Of a stretch of DNA of 64,000 nucleotides, positions 36,562-44,331 are shown in pieces. The stretch is from NCBI RefSeq assembly GCF_000964545.1, contig NZ_BBVD01000001.1, positions 1 to 64,000 of the forward strand. Direction: 5' to 3'. Under the pieces are notes generated by a model that was given only the letters and a program-made list of their open reading frames with translations, had not been told where the DNA came from and ran no database searches. Position 1 is the first letter of the stretch, and every line of letters starts with the position of its first letter. A program made the translations under genes and the position numbers. The DNA comes from Comamonas thiooxydans (GTDB lineage Bacteria; Pseudomonadota; Gammaproteobacteria; Burkholderiales; Burkholderiaceae_C).

Positions 36562-36608
36562 AAAAGCCGGACGGACAGGCGGCACTCGCCTGAACGTCGT
36601 CCGGCTTT
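36562..36608 (-). terminator. Attenuating hairpin between ahpC and ahpF
   Basis: AAAGCCGGACG pairs with CGTCCGGCTTT around an inner GGCG/CGCC stem. Read on the minus strand it sits just past ahpC and ends in CTTTTTTT-like sequence. It probably lets only part of the transcription reach ahpF, giving the usual excess of AhpC. Confidence 0.75.
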
Positions 36609-36644
36609 CAGAGCGCATGCACGCTCAGCCGATAGGTATCAGGC

Positions 36645-37220
36645 TTAGATCTTGCCGACCAGATCCAGCGAAGGAGTGATCGTGCTGGCGCCTTCCTTCC
36701 ACTTGGCGGGGCACACTTGGCCGGGGTTGGCGGCGGTGAACTGGGCAGCCTTGAGCTTGCGCAGGGTTTCGGACACGTCACGAGCGATTTCGTTGGAATG
36801 CACTTCCATGGTCTTGATCACGCCTTCGGGGTTGATCACGAAGGTACCCCGCAGAGCCAGGCCTTCTTCGGGGATGTGCACGCCGAAAGCGTTGGTCAGT
36901 TGGTGTGTGGGGTCGCCAACCAGGGGGAACTTGGCCTTGCCCACTGCGTCGGAAGTTTCGTGCCACACCTTGTGCGAGAAGTGGGTGTCGGTGGTCACGA
37001 TGTAGACCTCGGCACCGGCCTTCTGGAACTCGGCGTAGTTGTTGGCTGCGTCTTCGATTTCGGTGGGGCAGTTGAAGGTGAAGGCGGCGGGCATGAAGAT
37101 CACCACAGACCACTTGCCCTTCAGGCTCTCTTCAGTCACGGTGATGAATTCACCCTTGCCGTTGCGGTTCACATAGGCTTCGGTCTTGAAAGGTTGAACT
37201 TGAGTGTTGATCAGAGACAT
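36645..37220 (-). CDS. ahpC: Alkyl hydroperoxide reductase subunit C (peroxiredoxin)
   Basis: A typical 2-Cys peroxiredoxin of 191 residues that reduces H2O2 and organic hydroperoxides. The peroxidatic site is AAFTFNCPTE (Cys about 51), and the resolving cysteine is in GQVCPAKW near residue 170. The protein starts MSLINTQVQPFKTEAY with an AAGGAAA ribosome-binding site. It is paired with ahpF. The promoter region carries an OxyR-like repeat. Confidence 0.97.
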   Translation of the reverse strand: MSLINTQVQPFKTEAYVNRNGKGEFITVTEESLKGKWSVVIFMPAAFTFNCPTEIEDAANNYAEFQKAGAEVYIVTTDTHFSHKVWHETSDAVGKAKFPLVGDPTHQLTNAFGVHIPEEGLALRGTFVINPEGVIKTMEVHSNEIARDVSETLRKLKAAQFTAANPGQVCPAKWKEGASTITPSLDLVGKI

Positions 37221-37612
37221 TTGCTGTTTCCTTGTGGTTAGTGTTTGAAGACAGGATGAAGTTTAGAGCGGCCCGCTTAATAAAACCAATCGATTGATTT
37301 CATCAAATTGATTTACAAAACCTATCAAACCAGATTCCCGGCTTCTGAAGTCAAGCCGCACCTCTGTGCAGCTCAGCTTTCTATTGTGGGCCGAAACCAG
37401 GAAGTTCAAGCCAATAGTCCTTCAATCACGCTCATAGCTTTTGTTGTCATCACTGAGTCAAACCTCGCGAGGAAGGTCCGTCCGGCAGTACGTAAGCTAA
37501 ACGAGAACGCGCATCAGATGCAGCCAATTCGCGCGGGCATGGGCTTTGTTTGATTTGCCTCATAAAGCATGGACAATCGACTCGAACAACAACTGCCCGA
37601 GAAGGAGTCCTC
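37221..37612. other. Divergent intergenic region between ahpC and bfr
   Basis: This 392-bp region has no gene. On the ahpC side are a promoter and a repeated ATCAAT/GAT operator (37260-37312). The middle is AT-rich with no clear hairpin. On the bfr side I find no convincing promoter pair. Confidence 0.55.
37260..37312 (-). promoter_or_regulatory. ahpC promoter with OxyR-like operator
   Basis: On the minus strand, TTGGTT and TAAACT are separated by 18 bp (37284-37289 and 37260-37265). Just upstream and overlapping the -35 are two ATCAATNNGAT-like palindromes (37302-37312 and 37289-37298) spaced three bases apart, a tandem LTTR-type site. OxyR is the expected regulator of ahpC; the identity of the protein is inference. 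Confidence 0.5.
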
Positions 37613-38089
37613 ATGAAAGGTGATGCACAAGTCATTTCCTGGCTGCAAGCCCAGCTCAAGAACGAACTGACCGCCATCAACCAGTACTTTGTGCATTACC
37701 GCATGTACAAGCACTGGGGCTTCGACAAGCTGGCCAAGAAGGAATATGAGGAATCCATCGGCGAGATGAAGCATGCCGACGCGCTGATGGACCGCATCTT
37801 CATGCTCGACGGCCTGCCCAATCTGCAGGACCTGGGCAAGCTGCAGATCGGCGAGGACGTGCCGGAAGCCCTGGCCTGCGACCTGCGCCTGGAGCAAGCG
37901 GCGCAGCAGACCATCAAGGACGGTATCGCGCACTGCGAATCCGTGCGCGACTATGTTTCGCGCGATCTGCTGCAGAAGATTCTGGACGACACCGAAGAGC
38001 ACATCGATTTCCTCGAAACCCAGCTCGACCTGATCGACAAGGTCGGCACGCAGAACTATCTGCAGTCTCTGATGGGCGAGATCGAATAA
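37613..38089 (+). CDS. bfr: Bacterioferritin
   Basis: A heme-containing iron-storage protein of 158 residues that assembles into a 24-mer and oxidises Fe2+. The ATG at 37613 has AAGGAG five bases upstream; the longer ORF adds 21 residues. Ferroxidase residues are in place: Glu18, Glu51 and His54 in the EMKHAD segment, and a Glu-Glu-His triad in DDTEEHIDF. The heme ligand Met52 is present. Divergence from ahpC fits joint control of iron and peroxide stress. No bfd ferredoxin gene is adjacent. Confidence 0.96.
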   Translation: MKGDAQVISWLQAQLKNELTAINQYFVHYRMYKHWGFDKLAKKEYEESIGEMKHADALMDRIFMLDGLPNLQDLGKLQIGEDVPEALACDLRLEQAAQQTIKDGIAHCESVRDYVSRDLLQKILDDTEEHIDFLETQLDLIDKVGTQNYLQSLMGEIE

Positions 38090-38111
38090 TTTCGGCTTCA
38101 CGCTGAAAGAC

Positions 38112-38136
38112 AAAAGCGGCCTCAGGGCCGCTTTTT
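38112..38136. terminator. Terminator between bfr and the alpha-E gene
   Basis: A stem of AAAAGCGGCC with GGCCGCTTTTT and a four-base TCAG loop has A/T tracts on both sides, so it can end bfr and the convergent alpha-E transcript. Confidence 0.9.
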
Positions 38137-38154
38137 GCTTTGGAGACCCCGGCC

Positions 38155-39111
38155 TCAGGTCGGCATCAGGAAGTCCCGGCTGATGCCGGAGCCCAGATCG
38201 TTGACGCGATCGAGAAACTGCGTCAGATAGGCGTGCAGGCCGGTGGTCAGTATCTCGTCGATGCGACCGTATTGCAGGTCGGCCAGCAGGCGTCCGGCCT
38301 TGCGCGTGGTTTCCTGCGAATGGTCGTTGGCCACGCGCTCCAGGTTCTTGACCACCTCATGCATGCTGGCCAGCAACGAGCGCGGCATGTCGGCGCGCAG
38401 CATCAGCAGCTCGGCCACGCGTTCGGGCGTGATCACATCGCGGTAGACCTTGCGGTAGACCTCGAAGGCCGAGACGCTGCGCAGCAAGGCGCTCCAGTGA
38501 TAGAAGTCGAAGTTCATCAGGGCGCGACCGCGCGGCATGCCGTGGTAGTCGCGCTCTATGGAATGGAACTTCACATCCAGCAAACGTGCCGTGTTGTCGG
38601 CCCGCTCGACAAAAGTGCCCAGGCGCACAAAGTGCAGCGCCTCGTCCTTGAGCATGGTGCCCAGCGACACACCGCGCCACAGGTGTGAGCGGTATTTGAC
38701 CCATTCGAAGAACTGCGCCGGATCCTTTTTCCAGGCATCCTTGCCGAAGTGGCGCTGCAGCGCCAGCCAGGTCTGATTCTGCGTTTCCCAGGACTCCGTG
38801 GTCAGCGCACCGCGCACGGCACGCGCGTTCTCGCGTGCAGCCTTCAGACAGGCAAAGATGGAGGACGGATTGGCCTCGTCCGACACCATGAACTGCAGCA
38901 CCGACTCGCGATCCACCACGGGAAACTGAGCCTTGAAAGCCGGGATCAGCTCGCTGATGGAAAGCACGCTCTGCCAGCCACGGTGCGCATCATGGATGGC
39001 CTGCGGCAGCATGGCGGTTTCATAGGCCACGCTGAGCATGCGCGCGGTGTTCTCCGCCCGCTCTGTGTAGCGGGACATCCAATACAAATGATCGGCGGTA
39101 CGACTCAGCAT
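38155..39111 (-). CDS. Alpha-E domain protein (DUF403)
   Basis: An all-helical 318-residue protein from the ATG at 39111, with AAGGAGG six bases upstream. It begins MLSRTADHLYWMSRYTERAENTARML, the family hallmark, with conserved Tyr/Glu/Arg patterns repeated later (YHWSALLRSVSAFEVYRKVY and RLGTFVERADNTARLLDV). Alpha-E proteins accompany circularly permuted ATP-grasp enzymes, as here, and are thought to act in synthesis of a small peptide or amidated compound; the reaction has not been defined to my knowledge. The 5' end of this gene is present two more times upstream as part of a 140-bp tandem repeat. Transglutaminase and Anbu-type protease genes, often linked, are not next to it. Confidence 0.88.
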   Translation of the reverse strand: MLSRTADHLYWMSRYTERAENTARMLSVAYETAMLPQAIHDAHRGWQSVLSISELIPAFKAQFPVVDRESVLQFMVSDEANPSSIFACLKAARENARAVRGALTTESWETQNQTWLALQRHFGKDAWKKDPAQFFEWVKYRSHLWRGVSLGTMLKDEALHFVRLGTFVERADNTARLLDVKFHSIERDYHGMPRGRALMNFDFYHWSALLRSVSAFEVYRKVYRDVITPERVAELLMLRADMPRSLLASMHEVVKNLERVANDHSQETTRKAGRLLADLQYGRIDEILTTGLHAYLTQFLDRVNDLGSGISRDFLMPT

Positions 39112-39251
39112 AGGCCCTCCTTGGGCAGAGAACCCCGCACGCGCTGAGCGCGCGCGCCGTATTCTGGTGAAAAAATGCTTGCAGCATTTTTTTCCGCCCG
39201 CTCGGTGTAGCGGGACATCCAATACAAATGATCGGCAGTACGGCTCAGCAT
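39105..39251 (-). CDS. Small ORF from the tandem repeat (48 aa, copy B)
   Basis: It starts at 39251 with AAGGAGG six bases upstream and reads MLSRTADHLYWMSRYTERAE like the real alpha-E protein. The frame then passes through the hairpin linker (KNAASIFSPEYGARAQ and so on) and stops at 39105, 7 bp inside the alpha-E start region. It is either a translated leader that delivers ribosomes to the next start or a dead duplicate. Protein function is unlikely because only the first helix is kept. Confidence 0.5.
   Translation of the reverse strand: MLSRTADHLYWMSRYTERAEKNAASIFSPEYGARAQRVRGSLPKEGLC
39170..39192. repeat. Perfect hairpin in repeat linker, copy 1
   Basis: AAAAAATGCT and AGCATTTTTT form a 10-bp stem around TGC. 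It has the form of a short terminator in both directions but is AT-rich and probably weak. Confidence 0.7.
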
Positions 39252-39391
39252 AGGCCCTCCTTGGGCAGAGAACCCCGCACGCGCTGAGCGCGCGCGCCGT
39301 ATTCTGGTGAAAAAATGCTTGCAGCATTTTTTCCCACCCGCTCGGTGTAGCGGGACATCCAGCACAAATGATCTGTGGTACGTGACAGCAT
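39245..39391 (-). CDS. Small ORF from the tandem repeat (48 aa, copy C)
   Basis: It starts at 39391 in a TGATG overlap with the ATP-grasp stop, the place where the alpha-E gene would be expected to begin. It reads MLSRTTDHLCWMSRYTERVG, differs from the intact gene at several residues, then runs through the linker and stops at 39245, 7 bp inside the start of copy B. The coupling of stop and start at both ends suggests a relay of re-initiating ribosomes. Confidence 0.5.
   Translation of the reverse strand: MLSRTTDHLCWMSRYTERVGKNAASIFSPEYGARAQRVRGSLPKEGLC
39310..39332. repeat. Perfect hairpin in repeat linker, copy 2
   Basis: Identical to the hairpin at 39170-39192: a 10-bp AAAAAATGCT/AGCATTTTTT stem with loop TGC, displaced by exactly 140 bp. 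Confidence 0.7.
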
Positions 39392-40851
39392 CAGCGAGCT
39401 CCCCCTTGATCTTCCAGCACCCAGGTATCCTTGGTTCCGCCGCCCTGAGACGAATTCACCACCAGCGATCCCTGCTTGAGCGCCACACGCGTGAGTCCAC
39501 CGGCCACCATATTGACCTCGGTGCCCGTGAGCACAAAGGGCCGCAGGTCGATGTGACGCGGAGCTATGCCTTTTTCCACCATGGTCGGGCAGGTTGACAG
39601 GGAGAGCGTGGGCTGCGCGATATAGCCCGATGGATTGCCGACCAGCACGCGGCGGAAGGCCTCGATCTCGGCCTTGGTCGCCGCCGGCCCGATCAGCATG
39701 CCGTAGCCGCCTGCTCCGTGCACCTCCTTGACGACCAGCTCATGCAGGTGATCGAGCACATATTTGAGGTCGTCCTCCTTGCGGCACAGCCAGGTCGGCA
39801 CGTTCTGCAGGATGGGCTCCTCACCCAGATAGAAGCGGATCATCTCCGGCACATAGGGGTACACCGATTTGTCATCGGCCAGGCCCGTGCCCACGGCATT
39901 GCAGATATTGACGTTGCCTGCACGGTAGGCCCGCATCAGGCCCTTGCAGCCCAGCGTCGATGTGGGCCTGAAGACTTCGGGGTCGAGGAAATCATCGTCC
40001 ACACGGCGGTAGATCACGTCCACACGCTGCAGCCCCTGGGTGGTGCGCATATAGACCACGTCTTTCTCGACCACCAGATCCTGGCCTTCGACCAGCTCCA
40101 CCCCCATTTGCTGGGCCAGGAAGGCATGCTCGAAATAGGCGCTGTTGTACATGCCCGGCGTCAGCACCACCACCGTGGGCTCCAGCACGCCCGACGGTGC
40201 GCTGGCACGCAGGGTGTCGAGCAGCATGTCGGGATAGTGGGCCACGGGTGCCACGGCATGCTTGCCGAAAAGTTCGGGGAACAGGCGCATGGTCATGCGA
40301 CGGTTCTCCAGCATGTAGGAAACACCCGATGGCACGCGCAGATTGTCTTCGAGCACGTAATAGACGCCGTTGCCCTGCTCATCGGGCGCGCGCACGATGT
40401 CTATGCCGGCGATATTGGCGTAGACATCGTTGGGCACCTGAATGCCCTCCATCTCGGGCCGGTACTGGCTGTTGCCGCGCACCAATTCCGTCGGAATCAG
40501 GCCGGCACGCACCATGTCCTGGCAATGGTAGGCATCGCGGATAAAGCAGTTGAGCGCCTTCACGCGCTGGGCCAGACCGGCCTGCATGCTGGCCCACTCA
40601 TGGGCCGGAATGATGCGGGGGATCAAATCGAACGGAATCAGGCGTTCCGTACCTGCGCCGCTCTCGTCCTTGTCGCCATAGACGGCAAAGGTGATACCCA
40701 CGCGGCGAAAAACGATTTCCGCCTCGGCACTGCGCGCTCGCAGATATTCCTGCGATTGCTTGCCCAGCCACTGCGCATAGTCCCGATAGTGGTCTCGCAC
40801 CGCACCACCTTCGGCGGGCAAGCTCAGATACATCTCATCGAATGTGCGCAT
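39391..40851 (-). CDS. Circularly permuted type 2 ATP-grasp protein (DUF404/DUF407)
   Basis: A 486-residue predicted amide-bond-forming ATP-grasp enzyme. The ATG at 40851 has GAGGA just upstream and gives MRTFDEMYL; ten upstream residues are dropped. Family blocks are IPFDLIPRIIPAHEWA, GIQVPNDVYANIAGIDIVRA, VLEDNLRVPSGVSYMLENR (a nucleotide/metal-site region), YRRVDDDFLDP, and the C-terminal PRHIDLRPFVLTG with VNSSQGGGTKDTWVL. The family is predicted, on genome context, to make short peptides or amidated small molecules together with alpha-E proteins; no substrate is established. It overlaps the downstream repeat ORF by one base (TGATG). Confidence 0.9.
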   Translation of the reverse strand: MRTFDEMYLSLPAEGGAVRDHYRDYAQWLGKQSQEYLRARSAEAEIVFRRVGITFAVYGDKDESGAGTERLIPFDLIPRIIPAHEWASMQAGLAQRVKALNCFIRDAYHCQDMVRAGLIPTELVRGNSQYRPEMEGIQVPNDVYANIAGIDIVRAPDEQGNGVYYVLEDNLRVPSGVSYMLENRRMTMRLFPELFGKHAVAPVAHYPDMLLDTLRASAPSGVLEPTVVVLTPGMYNSAYFEHAFLAQQMGVELVEGQDLVVEKDVVYMRTTQGLQRVDVIYRRVDDDFLDPEVFRPTSTLGCKGLMRAYRAGNVNICNAVGTGLADDKSVYPYVPEMIRFYLGEEPILQNVPTWLCRKEDDLKYVLDHLHELVVKEVHGAGGYGMLIGPAATKAEIEAFRRVLVGNPSGYIAQPTLSLSTCPTMVEKGIAPRHIDLRPFVLTGTEVNMVAGGLTRVALKQGSLVVNSSQGGGTKDTWVLEDQGGAR

Positions 40852-41011
40852 CTTGTCCTCTCTATTTTTGCCGCTGCTCACACAGGCAAGCCACGGATTT
40901 CAGTTTAGCGACGCCGCACCGGACAAGCTGCCAGGCAACGAGCGTGCAACCATGCATGTATGCACCCGCCCGAAGGCGGTACAGCATCAATGCAAGCCCC
41001 ATGCCAGTTTC

Positions 41012-43501
41012 TCAGGGCTGCTCCTTGGAAACGGCATGGACATCCCAATAATGCGCCCGAATCAAGCGCTCGCATTCCAATTTTTCAGGTTGAGCAGAGT
41101 TCCAGTAGGCCGCGCCGCAGCGATCCTGAACCACCAGTTGGCTGCCCACCGCCTGATAGCGCTGCACCACAGCTGCCACCGGATGTCCAAAACGATTCCG
41201 ATAACCCGCCTGCACCACCGCCCAGCGCGGCCGCAGAGTGCTGACCCAGGACTCGGTCGATGAAGTCTTGCTGCCATGGTGAGGCACCAGCAGCCAGTCC
41301 ACAGGCTCGTCCAGACTGGTTTGCAACAGTTGCTGCTCCTGCGCTGCCTCGATATCTCCGGCCAACAGGGCCACGCGCCCGCTGGCCGAACGCAGGCGCA
41401 ACACGCAACTGCCAAAGTTCGGCTTGGCCTTGCGACCATTGAGCCAGGCCTCTCCTGCAGGCGGGTGCAGCACTTCAAACGTCACACCATCCCATTGCCA
41501 GTGCTGCCCCTGTGTACAGCGCTGAACCGGAGCCAGGCGCGTCAGTTGCGGGGCTTGAATCACCGAGTCCGAGCCCCAGACTTTCGCGCGAGGCTGAGCC
41601 TCCTTGACGGCCAGAGCCCCGCCGGTGTGATCCTTGTCGCTGTGACTGAGCATCATGGCATCAATCTGCATGCCATTCGCGGCCATCAGCGGCAGGAGCA
41701 CACGCTCGCCGGCATCGCTCTGGCGGCTGTACTGCGGCCCTGCGTCATAGAGCAGACGGTGGCTGGCTGTGCTGATGATGACGGCATTGCCCTGGCCGAT
41801 ATCCGCCGCCAGCAGTTCAAACTCGCCCGCACGCGGCCATGATCGAGGCCAAAACAGGGCTGGCAAAACAAATATGGCCGCCACCAGCCGCAACCTGAGT
41901 GGCAAAGGCGCAATCACCAGCAGTCCGGCGGCTATCGCCAGCACACTGGCCCACCAGGCAGGTTGCGGCAAGGCCCATACGGCCCCGGGCAGCGCAGCCA
42001 GCCACTGCAGCAGGCTCATCAAGGGCAGCATGGCGACGGCGGCAGCGCTTGCCGCCATGGGCAGCACAGCAGCCAGCAAGGCCAGCGGCGTGACCACCAA
42101 TGTCACCCAGGGAATGGCCAGCAGATTGGCCAGCAAGCCCACTACGGACACTTGACCAAACAGCAGCAGACCCAGTGGTGCCAAGGCCAGGGAGATCAGC
42201 CACTGCTCGCGCCACAATTCCTTCAATCGTGCGAGAAATCGTTTTTTTGCGCTTGCAGCTTCAGCGCTAACGGCCCCTGAATTGGAAGCAAGCAATACGC
42301 CGACGGCGACAAAACTGAGCCAGAACCCAGCCTGCCACAACGCCCAGGGGTCGGCCACAACAATCACCGCCAGTGCCAGCAGCCATACACAGGCCCAGGG
42401 CCAGCGCACGCCCAGCCATTGAAGCAGCGCCACTACGGCCAGCATGCAGATCGTGCGCTGCGCAGGCAGGCCCCAACCGCTGAACAAGGCATAGGCTGCC
42501 GCCAGTAACACGCCCATGACCAGGGCCGCGCGCGGGGCAGGCATCCAACGACAAGCGCGCGCACTCAGCCTCCATACACGGCCCACGATCAAGACTGCCA
42601 GCCAGGCAAACATGGTGATATGCAGGCCCGATATGCTCATCAGATGCGCCACACCTGTCTGACGGAACAGGGTCCAGTCCTTGCGGTCAATCGCCTGCTG
42701 ATCGCCCACGGCCAGCGCAGCCACCACGCCCAGAGCGGTCTGAGCATGCTCTGCACCGCCACCTGGCAACCAGCGCTGCAAGCGCAATGCCTCGCCCTGA
42801 ATGCGATCGCGCAAGCCCTGTCGCCAGCGCTGCAGCGGATATTGGCTTGTCACGGCCAGCAGTTCGGGCGCTGGCTGCTTGCGCACATAGCCTGTGGCCT
42901 GCACTCCTTGCTCCCAGGCCAGCAGCTCATAGTCAAAGCCGTGCGGATTGCGCGAGCCATGCGGGCGCTTGACGCGCACCGTGAAGCGCCAACGCTGTCC
43001 GGGACTCAGCGCCACGCCTTTGGCCCAGTCAGGCACGAGAGGCTGGCTGGCATTCGGCACCTGCCCGAACGGGCCATACCAGGACAGCTCCAGCAGCCTT
43101 GGCACGCCGGCATCCGAACTATCGACCACAAAACGCCAGCGCTGGCCGTTGGCCTGGTTCTGCAGCATGGAGGCAATCCGGCCTTCCACCTGCAAGTCCA
43201 CCGCCTCCAGCGCCTGTGGCAGGGTCTGCGTCAGATAAACATGTGCACGCCAACCCGTCAGCCCCGCCACACAGCAGGCAGCACCCAACAGCATCAGCCA
43301 CCAGCTCTGCCAGGACCTGCCACGCCATCTGCTTGCAAACAGCAGTGTCAGCAAACCCCAAGCCAGCAAGATCTGGTAGAGCGACAGATGCCACAGCCTG
43401 GCCTGGGTCACCTGCCATGCAGCGCCCAGCACACAACCCCAGAGCGGCGCCAGCCACGACAGGCGGCGACGCTGAGAGCTTGGAGTCTGATGGAGCGGCA
43501 T
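41012..43501 (-). CDS. comEC: DNA internalization competence protein ComEC/Rec2
   Basis: An inner-membrane channel for single-stranded DNA during natural transformation. It has 829 residues in three parts: an N-terminal membrane segment plus OB-fold DUF4131 domain (about 1-190), the Competence domain with many helices (about 220-510, including GVAHLMSISGLHITMFAWLA) and a C-terminal metallo-beta-lactamase-like domain (about 560-810) with ADIGQGNAVII, MLSHSDKDHTGG and LLVPHHGSKTS. The metal-binding motif is SHSDKDH, as in functional ComEC. The gene appears intact, so transformation is possible if the type IV pilus genes exist elsewhere. It stands alone. Confidence 0.93.
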   Translation of the reverse strand: MPLHQTPSSQRRRLSWLAPLWGCVLGAAWQVTQARLWHLSLYQILLAWGLLTLLFASRWRGRSWQSWWLMLLGAACCVAGLTGWRAHVYLTQTLPQALEAVDLQVEGRIASMLQNQANGQRWRFVVDSSDAGVPRLLELSWYGPFGQVPNASQPLVPDWAKGVALSPGQRWRFTVRVKRPHGSRNPHGFDYELLAWEQGVQATGYVRKQPAPELLAVTSQYPLQRWRQGLRDRIQGEALRLQRWLPGGGAEHAQTALGVVAALAVGDQQAIDRKDWTLFRQTGVAHLMSISGLHITMFAWLAVLIVGRVWRLSARACRWMPAPRAALVMGVLLAAAYALFSGWGLPAQRTICMLAVVALLQWLGVRWPWACVWLLALAVIVVADPWALWQAGFWLSFVAVGVLLASNSGAVSAEAASAKKRFLARLKELWREQWLISLALAPLGLLLFGQVSVVGLLANLLAIPWVTLVVTPLALLAAVLPMAASAAAVAMLPLMSLLQWLAALPGAVWALPQPAWWASVLAIAAGLLVIAPLPLRLRLVAAIFVLPALFWPRSWPRAGEFELLAADIGQGNAVIISTASHRLLYDAGPQYSRQSDAGERVLLPLMAANGMQIDAMMLSHSDKDHTGGALAVKEAQPRAKVWGSDSVIQAPQLTRLAPVQRCTQGQHWQWDGVTFEVLHPPAGEAWLNGRKAKPNFGSCVLRLRSASGRVALLAGDIEAAQEQQLLQTSLDEPVDWLLVPHHGSKTSSTESWVSTLRPRWAVVQAGYRNRFGHPVAAVVQRYQAVGSQLVVQDRCGAAYWNSAQPEKLECERLIRAHYWDVHAVSKEQP

Positions 43502-43709
43502 GCTGCCATGCTAGGAGGGAGCGACCAGGCCCAGCATTGCGACTATCCCTGCCCTGTCTCGGACATCAAAACGGCATCAAACATTTGCTCTCATTGTGCG
43601 AGCAGCTATCAATTCAAAAGCTATGGCCACTGTGCCAAGGCGATCCATGCCCGGGCCCGCTGCTGTGTCAAACTTGTCGATCCTTAGCCTCGCACTTTTT
43701 GGAGCCGTC

Positions 43710-44168
43710 ATGAGCGTCTATGAAAAACTCAAAGCCCTGAACATCACCCTGCCCGAAGTGGCCATGCCTGCAGCCGCCTACCTGCCCTATATGCAGACCG
43801 GCAATCTGGTGTTCCTCAGCGGCCATATCGCCAAGCAGAACGGCCAGCCCTGGGTCGGCAAGCTGGGCGAGAACATGACGACCGAAGAAGGCAAGCAGGC
43901 AGCCCGAGCCGTGGCCGTGGATCTGATGGGCACGCTGCAGCATGCCTGCGGCGGCGATCTGAATCGCGTCAAGCGCATCGTCAAGGTCATGAGCCTGGTC
44001 AATTCCAGCACCAGCTACACCGAGCAGCATCTGGTCACCAATGGCTGCAGCGAACTGCTGGGCGAAGTCTTCGGCGAAGCCGGCAAGCACGCCCGCAGCG
44101 CCTTCGGCGTGGCCCAGATCCCCCTGGGCTGCTGCGTGGAAATCGAGCTGATGGCAGAGCTGGGCTAA
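43710..44168 (+). CDS. RidA/YjgF/YER057c family protein
   Basis: A 152-residue protein, GGAG five bases before the ATG at 43710. Members of this family deaminate reactive enamine/imine intermediates. The core has GNLVFLSGHIAKQNGQPWVGKLG, TLQHACGGDLNRVKRIVKV and a C-terminal GVAQIPLGCCVEIELMAEL. The Arg of the canonical RidA active site (usually in an XRXXXGVXXLP context) reads ARSAFGVAQIP here, so the Arg is present near residue 128. The CCVEIE end is typical of a sub-branch close to YjgH/Rid6, so exact substrates are uncertain. It is followed by a large inverted repeat. Confidence 0.88.
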   Translation: MSVYEKLKALNITLPEVAMPAAAYLPYMQTGNLVFLSGHIAKQNGQPWVGKLGENMTTEEGKQAARAVAVDLMGTLQHACGGDLNRVKRIVKVMSLVNSSTSYTEQHLVTNGCSELLGEVFGEAGKHARSAFGVAQIPLGCCVEIELMAELG

Positions 44169-44187
44169 GACTTCCGCTCACACACAT

Positions 44188-44276
44188 AAAGTGAGCTAAT
44201 ACCGCTTGCCATTCATAGAGTTCAGATAAAAAACCATCTGAATTGATTGACAGGCAAGCGCAAGCAGCTCACTTTA
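44188..44276 (+). repeat. Dispersed intergenic repeat, copy B, forming a long inverted repeat
   Basis: Three nested pairs fold the element: AAAGTGAGCT with AGCTCACTTT (44188-44197, 44266-44275), GCTTGCC with GGCAAGC (44204-44210, 44253-44259) and TTCAGAT with ATCTGAA (44221-44227, 44236-44242). The order of words matches copies at 9141-9227 and 54272-54353. It follows the RidA gene and precedes pdxY, and may end the RidA transcript. Confidence 0.75.
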
Positions 44277-44331
44277 TCTTTGCAGCGCGATGCTTGGCGC
44301 AAGCATCTCGATCACTCACGAAAGAGCCCTC

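Larger units (their letters stand above)
39053..39400 (-). repeat. 140-bp tandem repeat covering the 5' end of the alpha-E gene
   Basis: Anchors such as TGTAGCGGGACATCCA recur at exact 140-bp spacing (39065, 39205, 39345). The first two copies (39053-39192 and 39193-39332) are nearly identical; the third (39333-about 39400) is partial and diverged where it meets the ATP-grasp stop. Each unit holds the first 19-20 codons of the alpha-E gene and a 77-bp linker with a perfect hairpin and an AAGGAGG ribosome-binding site. The differences between copies show the duplication is not an assembly stutter of one read but has had time to diverge slightly. Confidence 0.93.

Noticed and set aside
39053..39400. 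CRISPR array or transposon end
   Set aside because: The 140-bp unit is coding sequence of the next gene plus a linker, with no spacers, no terminal inverted repeats and no transposase. Simple tandem duplication explains it better.
40852..41011. Search for a gene in the gap between the ATP-grasp gene and comEC
   Set aside because: It holds only the ATP-grasp ribosome-binding site and unremarkable sequence. No ORF, hairpin or promoter pair was convincing.
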